From: Candidatus Schekmanbacteria bacterium
Lineage (GTDB): Bacteria; Schekmanbacteria; GWA2-38-11; J061
Direction: 5' to 3'
Assembly: GCA_016219965.1 (NCBI GenBank)
Contig: JACRJM010000009.1
Coordinates: forward strand, 1 to 64,000
Length of the DNA: 64,000 nt
Shown: positions 7,954 to 17,298 of the stretch, piece after piece
Layout of the letters: the number at the start of each line of letters is the position of its first letter
How positions within the stretch are numbered: position 1 is the first letter of the stretch
The notes under the pieces: generated by a model
Database searches by the model: none
What the model was told of the DNA's origin: nothing
The model's input: only the letters and a program-made list of their open reading frames with translations
Program-made: the position numbers and the translations under genes

Positions 7954-9753
7954 ATGAAGTGTAAAGTGAAATCTGTCTTGTCCTTGTTTGCTGTTGTAGT
8001 GTTGCTAATGCCTTTTATTTTAGAAGCTACCGGGACAATCGAGCTTCCCCAGACAGGGCAGACAAAGTGCTACGATACATCAGGTGCAGAGATCTTATGC
8101 ACAGGTACCGGGCAGGATGGGGATATTCGTACCGGAGTTGTGTGGCCAGACCCAAGATTTACTGACAATGGCGATGAAACTATTTCGGATAATCTTACAG
8201 GGTTAGTATGGGCAAAGAACGGGAATCTTATGACAGCAAGAGACATTGGGTTTGATACTGATGGTACGTCTGGCGATGGAAGAGTGACATGGCAGCATGC
8301 CCTGGACTATGTAGCGAAATTAAATGCTGAAGACTATCTTGGATATAACGACTGGCGCCTGCCAAATGTCAATGAGCTTGGAAGCCTTATCAATTCTGGC
8401 GAAGCGGATACATCAGCAGATCTTAATGCGCAGGGTTTTAGCAATGTGCAATCTTACTACTATTGGTCGTCTTCTACTTACGCCTTCAGTATGTTCAATG
8501 CATGGTACGTCGGCATGGGCGATGGCTACGTGGCATACAGCTATAAGGGGAACGATAACTATGTTTGGCCCGTTAGGTCTGGATTTGGTTCTTCGGTTAT
8601 TTCCCTTCCCCTGACAGGGCAGACAAAGTGCTATGACGAAGCAGGCACTGAGATTACCTGCGAAGGCACAGGGCAGGATGGTGATATTCAGGAAGGTATT
8701 GCATGGCCAAGTCCAAGATTTACTGATAACAGCAATGAAACTGTCACGGACAATCTGACAGGCTTGATGTGGACAAAGAATGCAAATCTTCCAAATGGTC
8801 AAAAAACATGGCAGGAGGCACTCGACTATGTAGCATCGCTTAACAGCAGTAATTATCTTGGATTTAACGACTGGCATCTACCAAATGTCAACCAGCTTAG
8901 AAGTCTTGCAAATGCTGGCGAATTGCACACATCATCATGGCTTAATACGCAGGGTTTCAGTAATGTGCAGTCAGACTTCTATTGGTCGTCTTCTACTTAC
9001 GCCTACGATACTGATTATGCGTGGTACCTCTATATGTATGATGGCTACGTGGGGAGCCTTGGCAAGGACTACTATTACTATGTTTGGCCGGTTAGCTCTG
9101 GACAGGTTGTGTCATTAACTCCTTCGGTTATTTCATCCAGTCCAAATTCCGGAGTGCAGGGAGAAACATTGGATGTCACAATAAGCGGCGCAAATTTTAC
9201 AGGAGCTGAATCCATAAGTTTTGGCTCAGGAATAACAATTGCTTTCTATACTGTTGTAAGCGACACAGTAATTACCGCCAATATCACAATAGATTTATCA
9301 GCAACTGCAGGTGTAAGGGATATTGTAATTACAACAACAAATGGCACGGGGACATTATCTTCGGGTTTTACTGTTACACCACCGGGTAAACTGTCAGATC
9401 TCACGGTAAGCTCTGTAAGCTTTAAAGGTAATGCAAAAAAAGGAAAGAAGATTAATATTGCAGCGGTAATAAAAAACATTGGCGAGAAGAATGCGCTGAA
9501 CTCTTCAGTGAAGTTTTATCTCTCAAGTAATAACACTAGTTCCATTGATGGAGACACACCGATTGGTCCAAAGAAGGCGACAGGAAAGATAAAGGTGAAA
9601 GGAAGAGTTACTGTCAAACTTATATGGAAAGTTAAGGCACCATCAGGGGTAGGGGATTATTATTTAAAAGCCGTCTGCGACAGCGGCAGTGTCGTGCCAG
9701 AATCGAATGAAAGCAACAACACAAAGGCGTCAAAGAAGTTCAGTATAAAATAA
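7954..9753 (+). CDS. Secreted protein with two DUF1566 (Lcl_C) domains, an IPT/TIG-like domain and a CARDB-like domain
   Basis: A 599-residue exported protein. An N-terminal signal peptide of about 26 residues is followed by two tandem DUF1566 units (about residues 31-215 and 218-382). Each carries GQTKCYD, DNLTGL-W-K, YNDWRLPNVNEL or FNDWHLPNVNQL, YYWSSSTYA and YVWPV. DUF1566 has a C-type-lectin-like fold. An IPT/TIG-like segment (about 390-475, SSPNSGVQGETLDVTISG) and a CARDB-like beta domain (about 480-599) complete the chain. The role is probably surface binding or adhesion, and the ligand is unknown. The C-terminal 31 codons of the two lectin-like units differ strongly while the flanks match, as listed under the repeats. 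It is a single gene with AGGAGG before the ATG. Confidence 0.85.
   Translation: MKCKVKSVLSLFAVVVLLMPFILEATGTIELPQTGQTKCYDTSGAEILCTGTGQDGDIRTGVVWPDPRFTDNGDETISDNLTGLVWAKNGNLMTARDIGFDTDGTSGDGRVTWQHALDYVAKLNAEDYLGYNDWRLPNVNELGSLINSGEADTSADLNAQGFSNVQSYYYWSSSTYAFSMFNAWYVGMGDGYVAYSYKGNDNYVWPVRSGFGSSVISLPLTGQTKCYDEAGTEITCEGTGQDGDIQEGIAWPSPRFTDNSNETVTDNLTGLMWTKNANLPNGQKTWQEALDYVASLNSSNYLGFNDWHLPNVNQLRSLANAGELHTSSWLNTQGFSNVQSDFYWSSSTYAYDTDYAWYLYMYDGYVGSLGKDYYYYVWPVSSGQVVSLTPSVISSSPNSGVQGETLDVTISGANFTGAESISFGSGITIAFYTVVSDTVITANITIDLSATAGVRDIVITTTNGTGTLSSGFTVTPPGKLSDLTVSSVSFKGNAKKGKKINIAAVIKNIGEKNALNSSVKFYLSSNNTSSIDGDTPIGPKKATGKIKVKGRVTVKLIWKVKAPSGVGDYYLKAVCDSGSVVPESNESNNTKASKKFSIK
8485..8577 (+). repeat. 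Variable segment 1 of the DUF1566 protein
   Basis: 31 codons that align without gaps to 9004-9096. 17 codons differ in amino acid, 2 differ silently and 12 are identical. The 24 bases directly before the segment (8461-8484) are identical to those before segment 2. Most variable codons end in C or T. Confidence 0.7.
9004..9096 (+). repeat. Variable segment 2 of the DUF1566 protein
   Basis: Partner of 8485-8577. Variable positions are filled mostly with Tyr, Asp, Gly, Ser and Leu, codons reachable from AAY by changes at the first two bases. No third copy resembling a template repeat is visible in the window. Confidence 0.7.
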
Positions 9754-9764
9754 GTCGTACCTGA

Positions 9765-9811
9765 ACCACAGAGGACACAGAGGGTAAACACATCTCTATG
9801 CTCTTTGTGGT
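9765..9811. repeat. Inverted repeat downstream of the DUF1566 gene
   Basis: ACCACAGAG (9765-9773) faces CTCTTTGTGGT (9801-9811), with a two-base bulge. It could act as a weak transcription end, but no tight T-run follows directly. Confidence 0.4.
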
Positions 9812-9879
9812 AAATTATTATTTTTAGGTTGCGGGAGTTTTTTTGTTGATTATGTATTGTCCTGTCTAAATACTGTAAC

Positions 9880-9892
9880 TGACATTATGTCA
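9880..9892. promoter_or_regulatory. Candidate enhancer site for a sigma-54 activator
   Basis: TGACAT, one base, ATGTCA: a perfect 6-base dyad about 110 bases upstream of the -24 box at 10001. This is the usual distance for an NtrC-type activator site. The activator is unproven; the gene at 22187 is one candidate. Confidence 0.35.
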
Positions 9893-10000
9893 TAGAAGCC
9901 AAAGAAATTTGTCAAAAAAGAAAAAATACTTTTTTTCTAATTTTCTCTCAAATATAGTTTTAACAGTAAGTTAAACCTCTCTTTCCCCCTAAATAATCGG

Positions 10001-10016
10001 TGGCACGGAATATGCA
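10001..10016 (+). promoter_or_regulatory. Sigma-54 (-24/-12) promoter of icd-mdh
   Basis: TGGCACG, 5 bases, TGCA. The GG (10002-10003) and GC (10014-10015) are exactly 10 bases apart as required, and the -24 box is the full consensus. The predicted start is near 10027, about 170 bases before the icd TTG. Confidence 0.7.
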
Positions 10017-10196
10017 TTTTTTACACGTTCAATTTTTTTTGGGTATTTTTTCCCTGTTTTTTTAACAGGTTAAACGGCTTGACAGAAATGGAGTTTTTTA
10101 ATAAGCTCCGCACAAATTTTTTTAAACTCGGATACTTGGGAATTAAAGCTTTTTGATAAAGCGTAATGAGAAACCATACAGAGAAGGAGAAGAAAG

Positions 10197-11438
10197 TTGG
10201 CACTGAAAAAACCTGATGGCGGAACAAAGATAGAAATAAAAAATGGGATGTTGATCATCCCTGATGACCCGATTATCCCATTTATTGAGGGAGACGGAAT
10301 AGGTGGCGACATATGGGCAGCTTCTGTGAGAGTTTTTGATGCAGCTGTTCAAAAGGCTTACAAGGGAAAAAGAAAAATAAAATGGTTTGAGATCCTTGCA
10401 GGAGAAAAAGCAAACAATGCCACGGGCTCATGGCTTCCTGATGAGACAGTCGAAGCAATAGCAGAGTATAAGGTAGCAATCAAGGGTCCCCTTACAACAC
10501 CAATTGGAGGAGGCATCAGAAGCCTGAATGTCAGCCTCCGCAAACTTCTTGATCTTTATGCATGCGTAAGGCCAATAAAGTATTTTAACGGTGTTCCAAG
10601 TCCGGTAAAAGATCCAAGCAAACTTAATGTCATAATCTTCCGTGAAAACACTGAAGACGTCTATGCAGGTATAGAATGGAAACAGGGCTCTGAAGATGTA
10701 AAAAAGGTAATTAATTTTCTCAAGAAGGAAATGAATGTCACTGTAAGAGAAGACTCAGGCATAGGCGTAAAGCCGATGAGCGTGTTTGGTTCGAAGCGCC
10801 TCGTAAAAATGGCTATCCAGTATGCAATAAAAAAGAAAAAGAAAAGCGTTACCCTTGTCCACAAGGGGAACATAATGAAGTATACGGAAGGTGCCTTCAG
10901 AGATTGGGGATATGAGCTTGCACGTGAAGAGTTTTCCGATATCACTGTAAGCGAGCAGGATCTTTGGGATAAATACAATGGACAGGCTCCTGAAGGGAAG
11001 ATAATCATAAAGGACAGGATAGCTGATTCTATGTTCCAGCAGATTCTTACCCGTCCTGATGAATATGAAGTTCTTTGCACCCCAAACCTTAATGGTGACT
11101 ATCTCTCCGATGCATGCGCGGCTCAGGTTGGAGGTCTCGGAATCGCACCTGGTGCGAATATCGGCGATAATTCAGCGCTCTTTGAAGCAACACACGGGAC
11201 GGCTCCCAAGTACGCAGGCAAAGACGTTATTAACCCTGGTTCTGTAATTCTTTCAGGGGTAATGATGTTTGATCATATGGTGTGGGATGAAGCGGGAGAA
11301 TTGATTACAAAGGCTTTGGCAAAGACCATTCAGGATAAGACAGTCACATATGACCTTGAACGTCTTATGCCTGGGGCTAAGAAGGTGAAGTGTTCAGAGT
11401 TTGGGGATTGCATAATCAGAAACATGGACAATGTCTAA
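10197..11438 (+). CDS. icd: Isocitrate dehydrogenase, NADP-dependent
   Basis: Oxidatively decarboxylates isocitrate to 2-oxoglutarate. The 413-residue chain aligns with E. coli Icd: [11 protein letters not shown] near residue 28, [14 protein letters not shown] near 145-160, and [16 protein letters not shown] near 340-355. The K-Y pair in APKYAG is the pair that contacts the NADP 2'-phosphate in bacterial enzymes, so NADP use is inferred. The TTG start is supported by GAGAAGGAGA just upstream. mdh follows after 14 bases, and a terminator closes the pair at 12404. It is transcribed from an apparent sigma-54 promoter, which is unusual for this gene. Confidence 0.95.
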   Translation: MALKKPDGGTKIEIKNGMLIIPDDPIIPFIEGDGIGGDIWAASVRVFDAAVQKAYKGKRKIKWFEILAGEKANNATGSWLPDETVEAIAEYKVAIKGPLTTPIGGGIRSLNVSLRKLLDLYACVRPIKYFNGVPSPVKDPSKLNVIIFRENTEDVYAGIEWKQGSEDVKKVINFLKKEMNVTVREDSGIGVKPMSVFGSKRLVKMAIQYAIKKKKKSVTLVHKGNIMKYTEGAFRDWGYELAREEFSDITVSEQDLWDKYNGQAPEGKIIIKDRIADSMFQQILTRPDEYEVLCTPNLNGDYLSDACAAQVGGLGIAPGANIGDNSALFEATHGTAPKYAGKDVINPGSVILSGVMMFDHMVWDEAGELITKALAKTIQDKTVTYDLERLMPGAKKVKCSEFGDCIIRNMDNV

Positions 11439-11449
11439 GGGGGAGCTGA

Positions 11450-12385
<936 letters not shown>

Positions 12386-12403
12386 GTTTTTTAAAACGAA
12401 GGG

Positions 12404-12445
12404 GGAGGGGAAATTGGAAATGACAAGGTTCCCCTCCTTATTTTT
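12404..12445 (+). terminator. Rho-independent terminator after mdh
   Basis: GGAGGGGAA (12404-12412) pairs perfectly with TTCCCCTCC (12429-12437), followed by TTATTTTT. It separates icd-mdh from the fumarase-sdh block. Confidence 0.8.
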
Positions 12446-12613
12446 ACAGGCAGGGAAAAAAGAGCTGAAACATTGCGGTTTAAGTTTCCCGTAAAATCTC
12501 AGAAAATCAAAATCCTCCCCTCTCCGGCAGAAACCTATTTGACATTGCTATATAAATCTTCTATGAGTGGGCAATTTTTTTAGTAACAATATCTCCAACA
12601 GAAGGTCACTGCG

Positions 12614-13456
12614 ATGAAGACTATAAAAACTTCAGTAATTGTTGATGCAGTAAAAAAGATGTGCATGGATGCCAACTTTTATCTTGGCGAAGATGTTATG
12701 AATGCCCTTGACAAGGCAATAGAGAGAGAAGAATCCCCTACATGCAAATCCGTCCTCGGACATATCAAGGAGAACGCTGAGATTGCAAGAAGGGATAATG
12801 TCCCTATGTGTCAGGATACCGGATTTGCTGTGTTTTTTGCAGAGATCGGTCAGGATGTGCATATTGAAGGTGGAAATTTCGAGGAAGCGATCAATGAAGG
12901 AGTAAGGCAGGGATATAAAGAAGGATACCTTAGAAAATCAATCGTAGGTGATCCGTTAAAAAGGGTAAACACAGGCGATAACACTCCTGCAATAATCCAC
13001 ACTAAGATAGTCCCCGGCGATAACGTGAAACTTCTTATTGCTCCCAAGGGCGGAGGAAGTGAGAACATGAGCGGGCTGAAGATGTTAAAGCCCTCAGAAG
13101 GCATTGAAGGGGTTAAGGCGTTTATCCTTGAGAAAGTGACTGATGCCGGTCCTAATCCTTGCCCGCCCATAGTTGTGGGTGTCGGGATTGGGGGGACCTT
13201 TGAAGTCTCAGCGATTCTCGCTAAGAAAGCGCTTACCAGGAATCTTGGAAGTTCTAACCCTGATCCTGAAATAGCTGCGCTTGAAAAAGAGATGCTCGAA
13301 AAAGTGAATAACCTCGGCATAGGTCCGCAGGGTTTTGGCGGCAGGATAACAGCTCTTGCAGTTCATATAGAGAAACATCCATGTCATATAGCGAGCCTGC
13401 CGGTGGCTGTGAACATAAATTGCCATGCCCACAGGCATAAAGAAGTAATTCTATAA
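12614..13456 (+). CDS. Class I fumarate hydratase, alpha subunit
   Basis: The N-terminal half of the oxygen-sensitive [4Fe-4S] fumarase or tartrate dehydratase family, here as a separate 280-residue subunit. Cluster ligands are probably the Cys in NVPMCQDTG (near residue 61) and the Cys residues in GPNPCPP (near 182) and HPCHIAS (near 260). GGGSENMSGLKML is the family's conserved loop. Interconverts fumarate and malate. The beta subunit follows after 21 bases. Its place directly before sdhCDAB makes fumarase much likelier than tartrate dehydratase. First gene of a long block that runs to korC. Confidence 0.92.
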   Translation: MKTIKTSVIVDAVKKMCMDANFYLGEDVMNALDKAIEREESPTCKSVLGHIKENAEIARRDNVPMCQDTGFAVFFAEIGQDVHIEGGNFEEAINEGVRQGYKEGYLRKSIVGDPLKRVNTGDNTPAIIHTKIVPGDNVKLLIAPKGGGSENMSGLKMLKPSEGIEGVKAFILEKVTDAGPNPCPPIVVGVGIGGTFEVSAILAKKALTRNLGSSNPDPEIAALEKEMLEKVNNLGIGPQGFGGRITALAVHIEKHPCHIASLPVAVNINCHAHRHKEVIL

Positions 13457-13477
13457 ATTAAAAAAGAGGGTTATGAA

Positions 13478-14035
13478 ATGAAAGGGCCAATTAGACTAAC
13501 AACTCCGCTAAAGGATGAGGATATTGAAGGTTTAAAGATTGGAGATGCGGTCCTGATAAGCGGAACACTGCTTACCGGAAGGGATGCAGCCCATAAAAGG
13601 CTTATAGAGCTCATAGACAAAGGGGAAAAACTCCCTGTAGATGTGAGAGGACAGGTTATTTATTATGTTGGGCCAACGCCTGCAAAACCGGGCAAAGTCA
13701 TAGGCTCGGCAGGGCCTACCACGAGCGGCAGGATGGATGCCTATGCTCCTAAGCTTATAGAACTTGGGCTCAAAGGGATGATAGGTAAGGGGTCAAGAAT
13801 ACCGGCGGTAATTGATGCAATGAAAAAGTACAAGGCCGTCTATTTCGGAGCAATCGGAGGGGCTGCGGCTCTTATATCAAACCAGATAAAAAGCTGTGAA
13901 ATCCTTGCATACGAAGACCTTGGTCCTGAGGCGATTCGCAGGCTCGAGGTCGTAGATTTTCCGGTTGTTGTTATAAATGATATATATGGCAATGACCTCT
14001 ATAAAGAAGGCAGACAAAAATACCAAATAAAATAA
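13478..14035 (+). CDS. Class I fumarate hydratase, beta subunit
   Basis: The 185-residue swivel-domain subunit that completes the [4Fe-4S] fumarase. Family motifs are LISGTLLTGRDAAHKRL (near 29-45), YYVGPTPAKPGKVIGSAGPT (near 66-85), TSGRMD and GAIGGAAAL. sdhC follows after 25 bases. Confidence 0.92.
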   Translation: MKGPIRLTTPLKDEDIEGLKIGDAVLISGTLLTGRDAAHKRLIELIDKGEKLPVDVRGQVIYYVGPTPAKPGKVIGSAGPTTSGRMDAYAPKLIELGLKGMIGKGSRIPAVIDAMKKYKAVYFGAIGGAAALISNQIKSCEILAYEDLGPEAIRRLEVVDFPVVVINDIYGNDLYKEGRQKYQIK

Positions 14036-14060
14036 CCCAGTATTTTTCGGGAGGGAAAAG

Positions 14061-14417
14061 ATGAGATATAAATGGCGGACAGGGATGTGGGCATGGGTCC
14101 TGCATCGAGTAACAGGATTGGGTATAACGTATTTCATATTGCAGCATATATGGAGTGTAAGCCATCTTCAGCAGGGGCGGGAATCTTTTGATAATCTAAT
14201 GAAACTATACAACCTGCCAATTTTCAAGCTCGGCGAGCTTGGCTTGCTCGGGATATTGATTTACCACTCAATGAACGGAATTCGCGTCTTCCTGATAGAT
14301 TTCTACGGAGGGGCAAAGTATCACAAGCAGCTATTCTGGGTGCTTACGATAATCGGTGCAATTATGTTCTTAGCTGGTGCATATCCTTTTGTAAATCCAT
14401 TATTTGCTGGCGAATAA
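14061..14417 (+). CDS. sdhC: Succinate dehydrogenase cytochrome b subunit
   Basis: A 118-residue membrane anchor with three predicted helices. W-VLHRVTGLGITYF near residues 13-25 is the quinone-side SdhC signature, and YHSMNGIRVFLIDF near 72-85 carries the likely haem-ligand His. It works with SdhD to hold SdhAB on the membrane and pass electrons to quinone, here presumably menaquinone given the mqn genes. Confidence 0.85.
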   Translation: MRYKWRTGMWAWVLHRVTGLGITYFILQHIWSVSHLQQGRESFDNLMKLYNLPIFKLGELGLLGILIYHSMNGIRVFLIDFYGGAKYHKQLFWVLTIIGAIMFLAGAYPFVNPLFAGE

Positions 14418-14436
14418 CTAACGGGGGATTTGATAG

Positions 14437-14817
14437 ATGGAACTTCAAAACAGGGTTTCAAGCGATACAGGGGCAATAAACTGGTTTATGCAGAGGCTGT
14501 CAGGCCTTGTGCTTTTGATTCTTTTATTAATGCATATGTGGATAATGCATTACAGTGGTGGAGAGGAGAAGATCTTATTCGATGCAGTTATAAAAAGACT
14601 TTCTAACCCTTACTTGAAAGTTGTTGATATTTGCTTTCTGGTTCTTGGGCTTTACCACGGGCTTAACGGTGTATGGATGGTAATTCAGGACTACATAAAA
14701 TCAGCAACGTGGAAGATAACCCTTTTCAGTGCACTGACATTTGTTGGACTTGTGCTGTTAGTGATGGGGGTAGTTGCAGTTGTTCCCATTTCAAAGGAAT
14801 GGGTAAATTTACCTTAG
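14437..14817 (+). CDS. sdhD: Succinate dehydrogenase membrane anchor subunit
   Basis: A 126-residue protein with three predicted membrane helices. WFMQRLSGLVLLILLLMHMW near residues 17-36 and YHGLNGVWMVIQDY near 73-86 echo the SdhC motifs, so the two anchors look like distant paralogues. A two-anchor SQR is seen, rather than the single large cytochrome b of many menaquinone-linked enzymes. Confidence 0.82.
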   Translation: MELQNRVSSDTGAINWFMQRLSGLVLLILLLMHMWIMHYSGGEEKILFDAVIKRLSNPYLKVVDICFLVLGLYHGLNGVWMVIQDYIKSATWKITLFSALTFVGLVLLVMGVVAVVPISKEWVNLP

Positions 14818-14850
14818 CTTAGGTATACCAGAATAATTCGGAGGTAGACG

Positions 14851-16575
14851 ATGATACATGAACATGATGTAGTAATAGTCGGTGCTGGTCTGGCCGGATC
14901 AAGAGCGGCTGTTGAACTGGCTGCGAATACAGATGTTGCTGTTATAAGCAAGGTTTTTCCTACAAGATCCCATTCCTCTACAGCACAGGGAGGAGTTGGT
15001 GCAGCACTTGCAAACGAGGAGGAAGATTATCCTGAATGGCATATGTTCGACACAGTTAAAGGGAGCGATTATCTGGGAGACCAGGATGCGATAGAGATAA
15101 TGACATACGATGCTCCACGTACCATATATGAGTTGGAGCATATGGGAGTTCCATTCAGCCGGACACCTGAAGGGAAGATAGCGCAGAGGCCTTTCGGGGG
15201 GCATACAAGGAATTTCGGAGAAGCACCGGTAAGGCGCGCCTGTTATGCAGCAGACAGAACAGGGCATGTGATGCTTCATACATTGTACGAACAATGTATC
15301 AAAAATGAAGTCAGGTTTTATAACGAATTCTTAATGCTTGATCTTATTATCAAGGATAATGTCTGCCGGGGTGTAGTTGGAATGGACATAAGAACTGGAG
15401 AGATAACAGTTCTTCATGCAAAGGCCGTGATGTTTGCAACCGGGGGTTATGGGAAAGCTTTCAAGACCACATCCAATGCATATGCATCTACAGGCGATGG
15501 AATGAGTATTACCTACAACGCGGGGCTTCCTCTTGAGGACATGGAATTCGTACAGTTCCATCCTACGGGCATATACAGACTTGGGATACTAATAACAGAA
15601 GCAGCGCGTGGAGAAGGTGGAATTCTCCTCAATGGTAAGGGTGAAAGGTTCATGGAAAAATATGCCCCTACTGTTAAGGACCTTGCACCGCGTGACGTTG
15701 TTTCAAGGGCGATTTATACTGAGATAAGAGAAGGAAGGGGAATTGGCGGAAAGGACTATGTGCATCTTGATGTGAGGAAACTTGGAAAGGCTGAAATTGA
15801 GCTTAAGCTTCCGGAAATAGCTGAATTCTGCAAAACCTATCTTGGCATTGAACCTTCTGAAGAACTCGTTCCCATTCAACCCACAACGCACTATGCAATG
15901 GGTGGAATTCCTACAGATTATGACGGCAGGGTAATAAAAGACAAGAACAACACCCCTGTACTCGGTTTTTACGCGGCAGGTGAGTGTGCATGCGTTTCTG
16001 TACATGGCGGCAACAGACTCGGTACGAATTCACTCCTTGATACAGTTGTATTTGGAAGAAGAGCCGGGAAAGATATAGCTCAGTACCTGAGGTCAGCAAA
16101 ATATGAGCCTCTTCCTGATAAACCTGATGGCGGTGCACGGGAGAAGATTGATAAGATTCTTAATGGAAAAGGGAATGAGAAAATCCACGTCATCAGGAAG
16201 GAAATGCAGGAAGAGATGATGGACAAGTGCTCAGTCTATAGGGAGGAGAAAGGACTAAAACCTTTGACTGAGAAGTTAAAAGAATTGCGCGAAAGATACA
16301 ACAAGATATCAATAACTGACAAAGGAACAACTTACAATACTGACCTTCTCGAAGCTATTGAGCTTGGTTTCATGCTTGATAACGCTGAGATTATAACAGC
16401 ATGCGCCCTCAACAGGACAGAGAGCCGCGGCGCTCACACCCGTGAGGATTATCCGAATCGTGACGATGTGAACTGGTTGAAACATACCCTTATCTCTAAG
16501 ACAGATAAAGGTTTTAGTCTAGATTACAAAAAGGTTTCCATTACGAAGTTCCAACCTAAGGAGAGGAGATATTAG
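14851..16575 (+). CDS. sdhA: Succinate dehydrogenase flavoprotein subunit
   Basis: The 574-residue catalytic subunit. The FAD-binding start is VVIVGAGLAGSRAAVELA, and the His for covalent FAD is in TRSHSSTAQGGVGAAL. The active-site segments are RPFGGHTRNF, FVQFHPTGIY, TEAARGEGGILLN and PTTHYAMGGIPTDYDG. The C-terminal region has RTESRGAHTREDYP. GGAGG precedes the ATG, and only two bases separate its stop from sdhB. A fumarate reductase direction is possible with the same architecture. Confidence 0.95.
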   Translation: MIHEHDVVIVGAGLAGSRAAVELAANTDVAVISKVFPTRSHSSTAQGGVGAALANEEEDYPEWHMFDTVKGSDYLGDQDAIEIMTYDAPRTIYELEHMGVPFSRTPEGKIAQRPFGGHTRNFGEAPVRRACYAADRTGHVMLHTLYEQCIKNEVRFYNEFLMLDLIIKDNVCRGVVGMDIRTGEITVLHAKAVMFATGGYGKAFKTTSNAYASTGDGMSITYNAGLPLEDMEFVQFHPTGIYRLGILITEAARGEGGILLNGKGERFMEKYAPTVKDLAPRDVVSRAIYTEIREGRGIGGKDYVHLDVRKLGKAEIELKLPEIAEFCKTYLGIEPSEELVPIQPTTHYAMGGIPTDYDGRVIKDKNNTPVLGFYAAGECACVSVHGGNRLGTNSLLDTVVFGRRAGKDIAQYLRSAKYEPLPDKPDGGAREKIDKILNGKGNEKIHVIRKEMQEEMMDKCSVYREEKGLKPLTEKLKELRERYNKISITDKGTTYNTDLLEAIELGFMLDNAEIITACALNRTESRGAHTREDYPNRDDVNWLKHTLISKTDKGFSLDYKKVSITKFQPKERRY

Positions 16576-16577
16576 AG

Positions 16578-17279
16578 ATGGAAGTGACTCTTACTATTTA
16601 CCGCTACGATCCTGAGAAGGATAAGAAGCCTTACTATAAGACATATAAGGTTGAAGTGGACTTGATGGACAGGATAGTTGACTGTCTTAATAAAGTAAAG
16701 TGGGAACAGGATGGGACCCTTACGTTCAGGAAATCCTGTGCACATGGGGTTTGCGGGTCAGATGCGATAAGGATTGACGGCGAGAACGGGCTTGCCTGCC
16801 AGACTCTTGTCAAGGACCTCAAAGGGGGGAAAGCTGTCATCGAGCCTTTGCTTGAATTCCCGGTAATAAAAGACCTTGTTGTTGACCTTGATCCATTCTT
16901 CAAGAATCTTGAGAAGATAAAACCCTATTTTATTAATAACTCACCTCCGCCTGATAAGGAGCGCTATCAGAGTAATGAGGACAGAGACAGGATTGATGAC
17001 TCTTTAAAATGCATACTTTGCGGTTCATGTACCTCATCATGCCCATCCTACTGGTATAACAAGGACTATCTCGGACCTGCTGCACTGGTAAAGGCCCACA
17101 GGTTTATCCTTGACAGCCGGGATGAAGGGAAAGAAGAGAGGATAAGCATAGTTAACGATCGTAATGGATTGTGGAGATGCCACACCATTTTGAACTGCAA
17201 TGAGGTTTGCCCAAAAGAGATAAATATTACGCAGTGTATTTCAGAACTAAAACGTTTCGTGCTGGCTTCAAAACTGTAA
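16578..17279 (+). CDS. sdhB: Succinate dehydrogenase iron-sulfur subunit
   Basis: A 233-residue three-cluster subunit. The [2Fe-2S] site is KSCAHGVCGSDAIRIDG and LAC; the Asp in CGSD replaces a Cys, as in E. coli SdhB. The [4Fe-4S] site is CILCGSCTSSCP and the [3Fe-4S] site is CHTILNCNEVCPK. It carries electrons from SdhA to the membrane quinone site. sucC follows after 19 bases. Confidence 0.95.
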   Translation: MEVTLTIYRYDPEKDKKPYYKTYKVEVDLMDRIVDCLNKVKWEQDGTLTFRKSCAHGVCGSDAIRIDGENGLACQTLVKDLKGGKAVIEPLLEFPVIKDLVVDLDPFFKNLEKIKPYFINNSPPPDKERYQSNEDRDRIDDSLKCILCGSCTSSCPSYWYNKDYLGPAALVKAHRFILDSRDEGKEERISIVNDRNGLWRCHTILNCNEVCPKEINITQCISELKRFVLASKL

Positions 17280-17298
17280 GTTTAGAGAGGAATGAGGA

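Larger units (their letters stand above)
8044..9105 (+). repeat. Two tandem DUF1566 units, period 561 bases
   Basis: Unit 1 begins at 8044 and unit 2 at 8605, both opening with LP-TGQTKCYD. They match closely in scaffold positions. Unit 1 has an extra loop (near TARDIGFDTDGTSGDG) that is shorter in unit 2. Confidence 0.85.
9754..10196. other. Intergenic control region before icd
   Basis: 443 bases without a gene. It holds an inverted repeat after the preceding gene (9765-9811), a TGACAT/ATGTCA palindrome (9880-9892), a sigma-54 promoter (10001-10016) and a leader of about 170 bases with oligo-T tracts. A TTGACA at 10079-10084 lacks a good -10 box at standard spacing. Confidence 0.6.
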
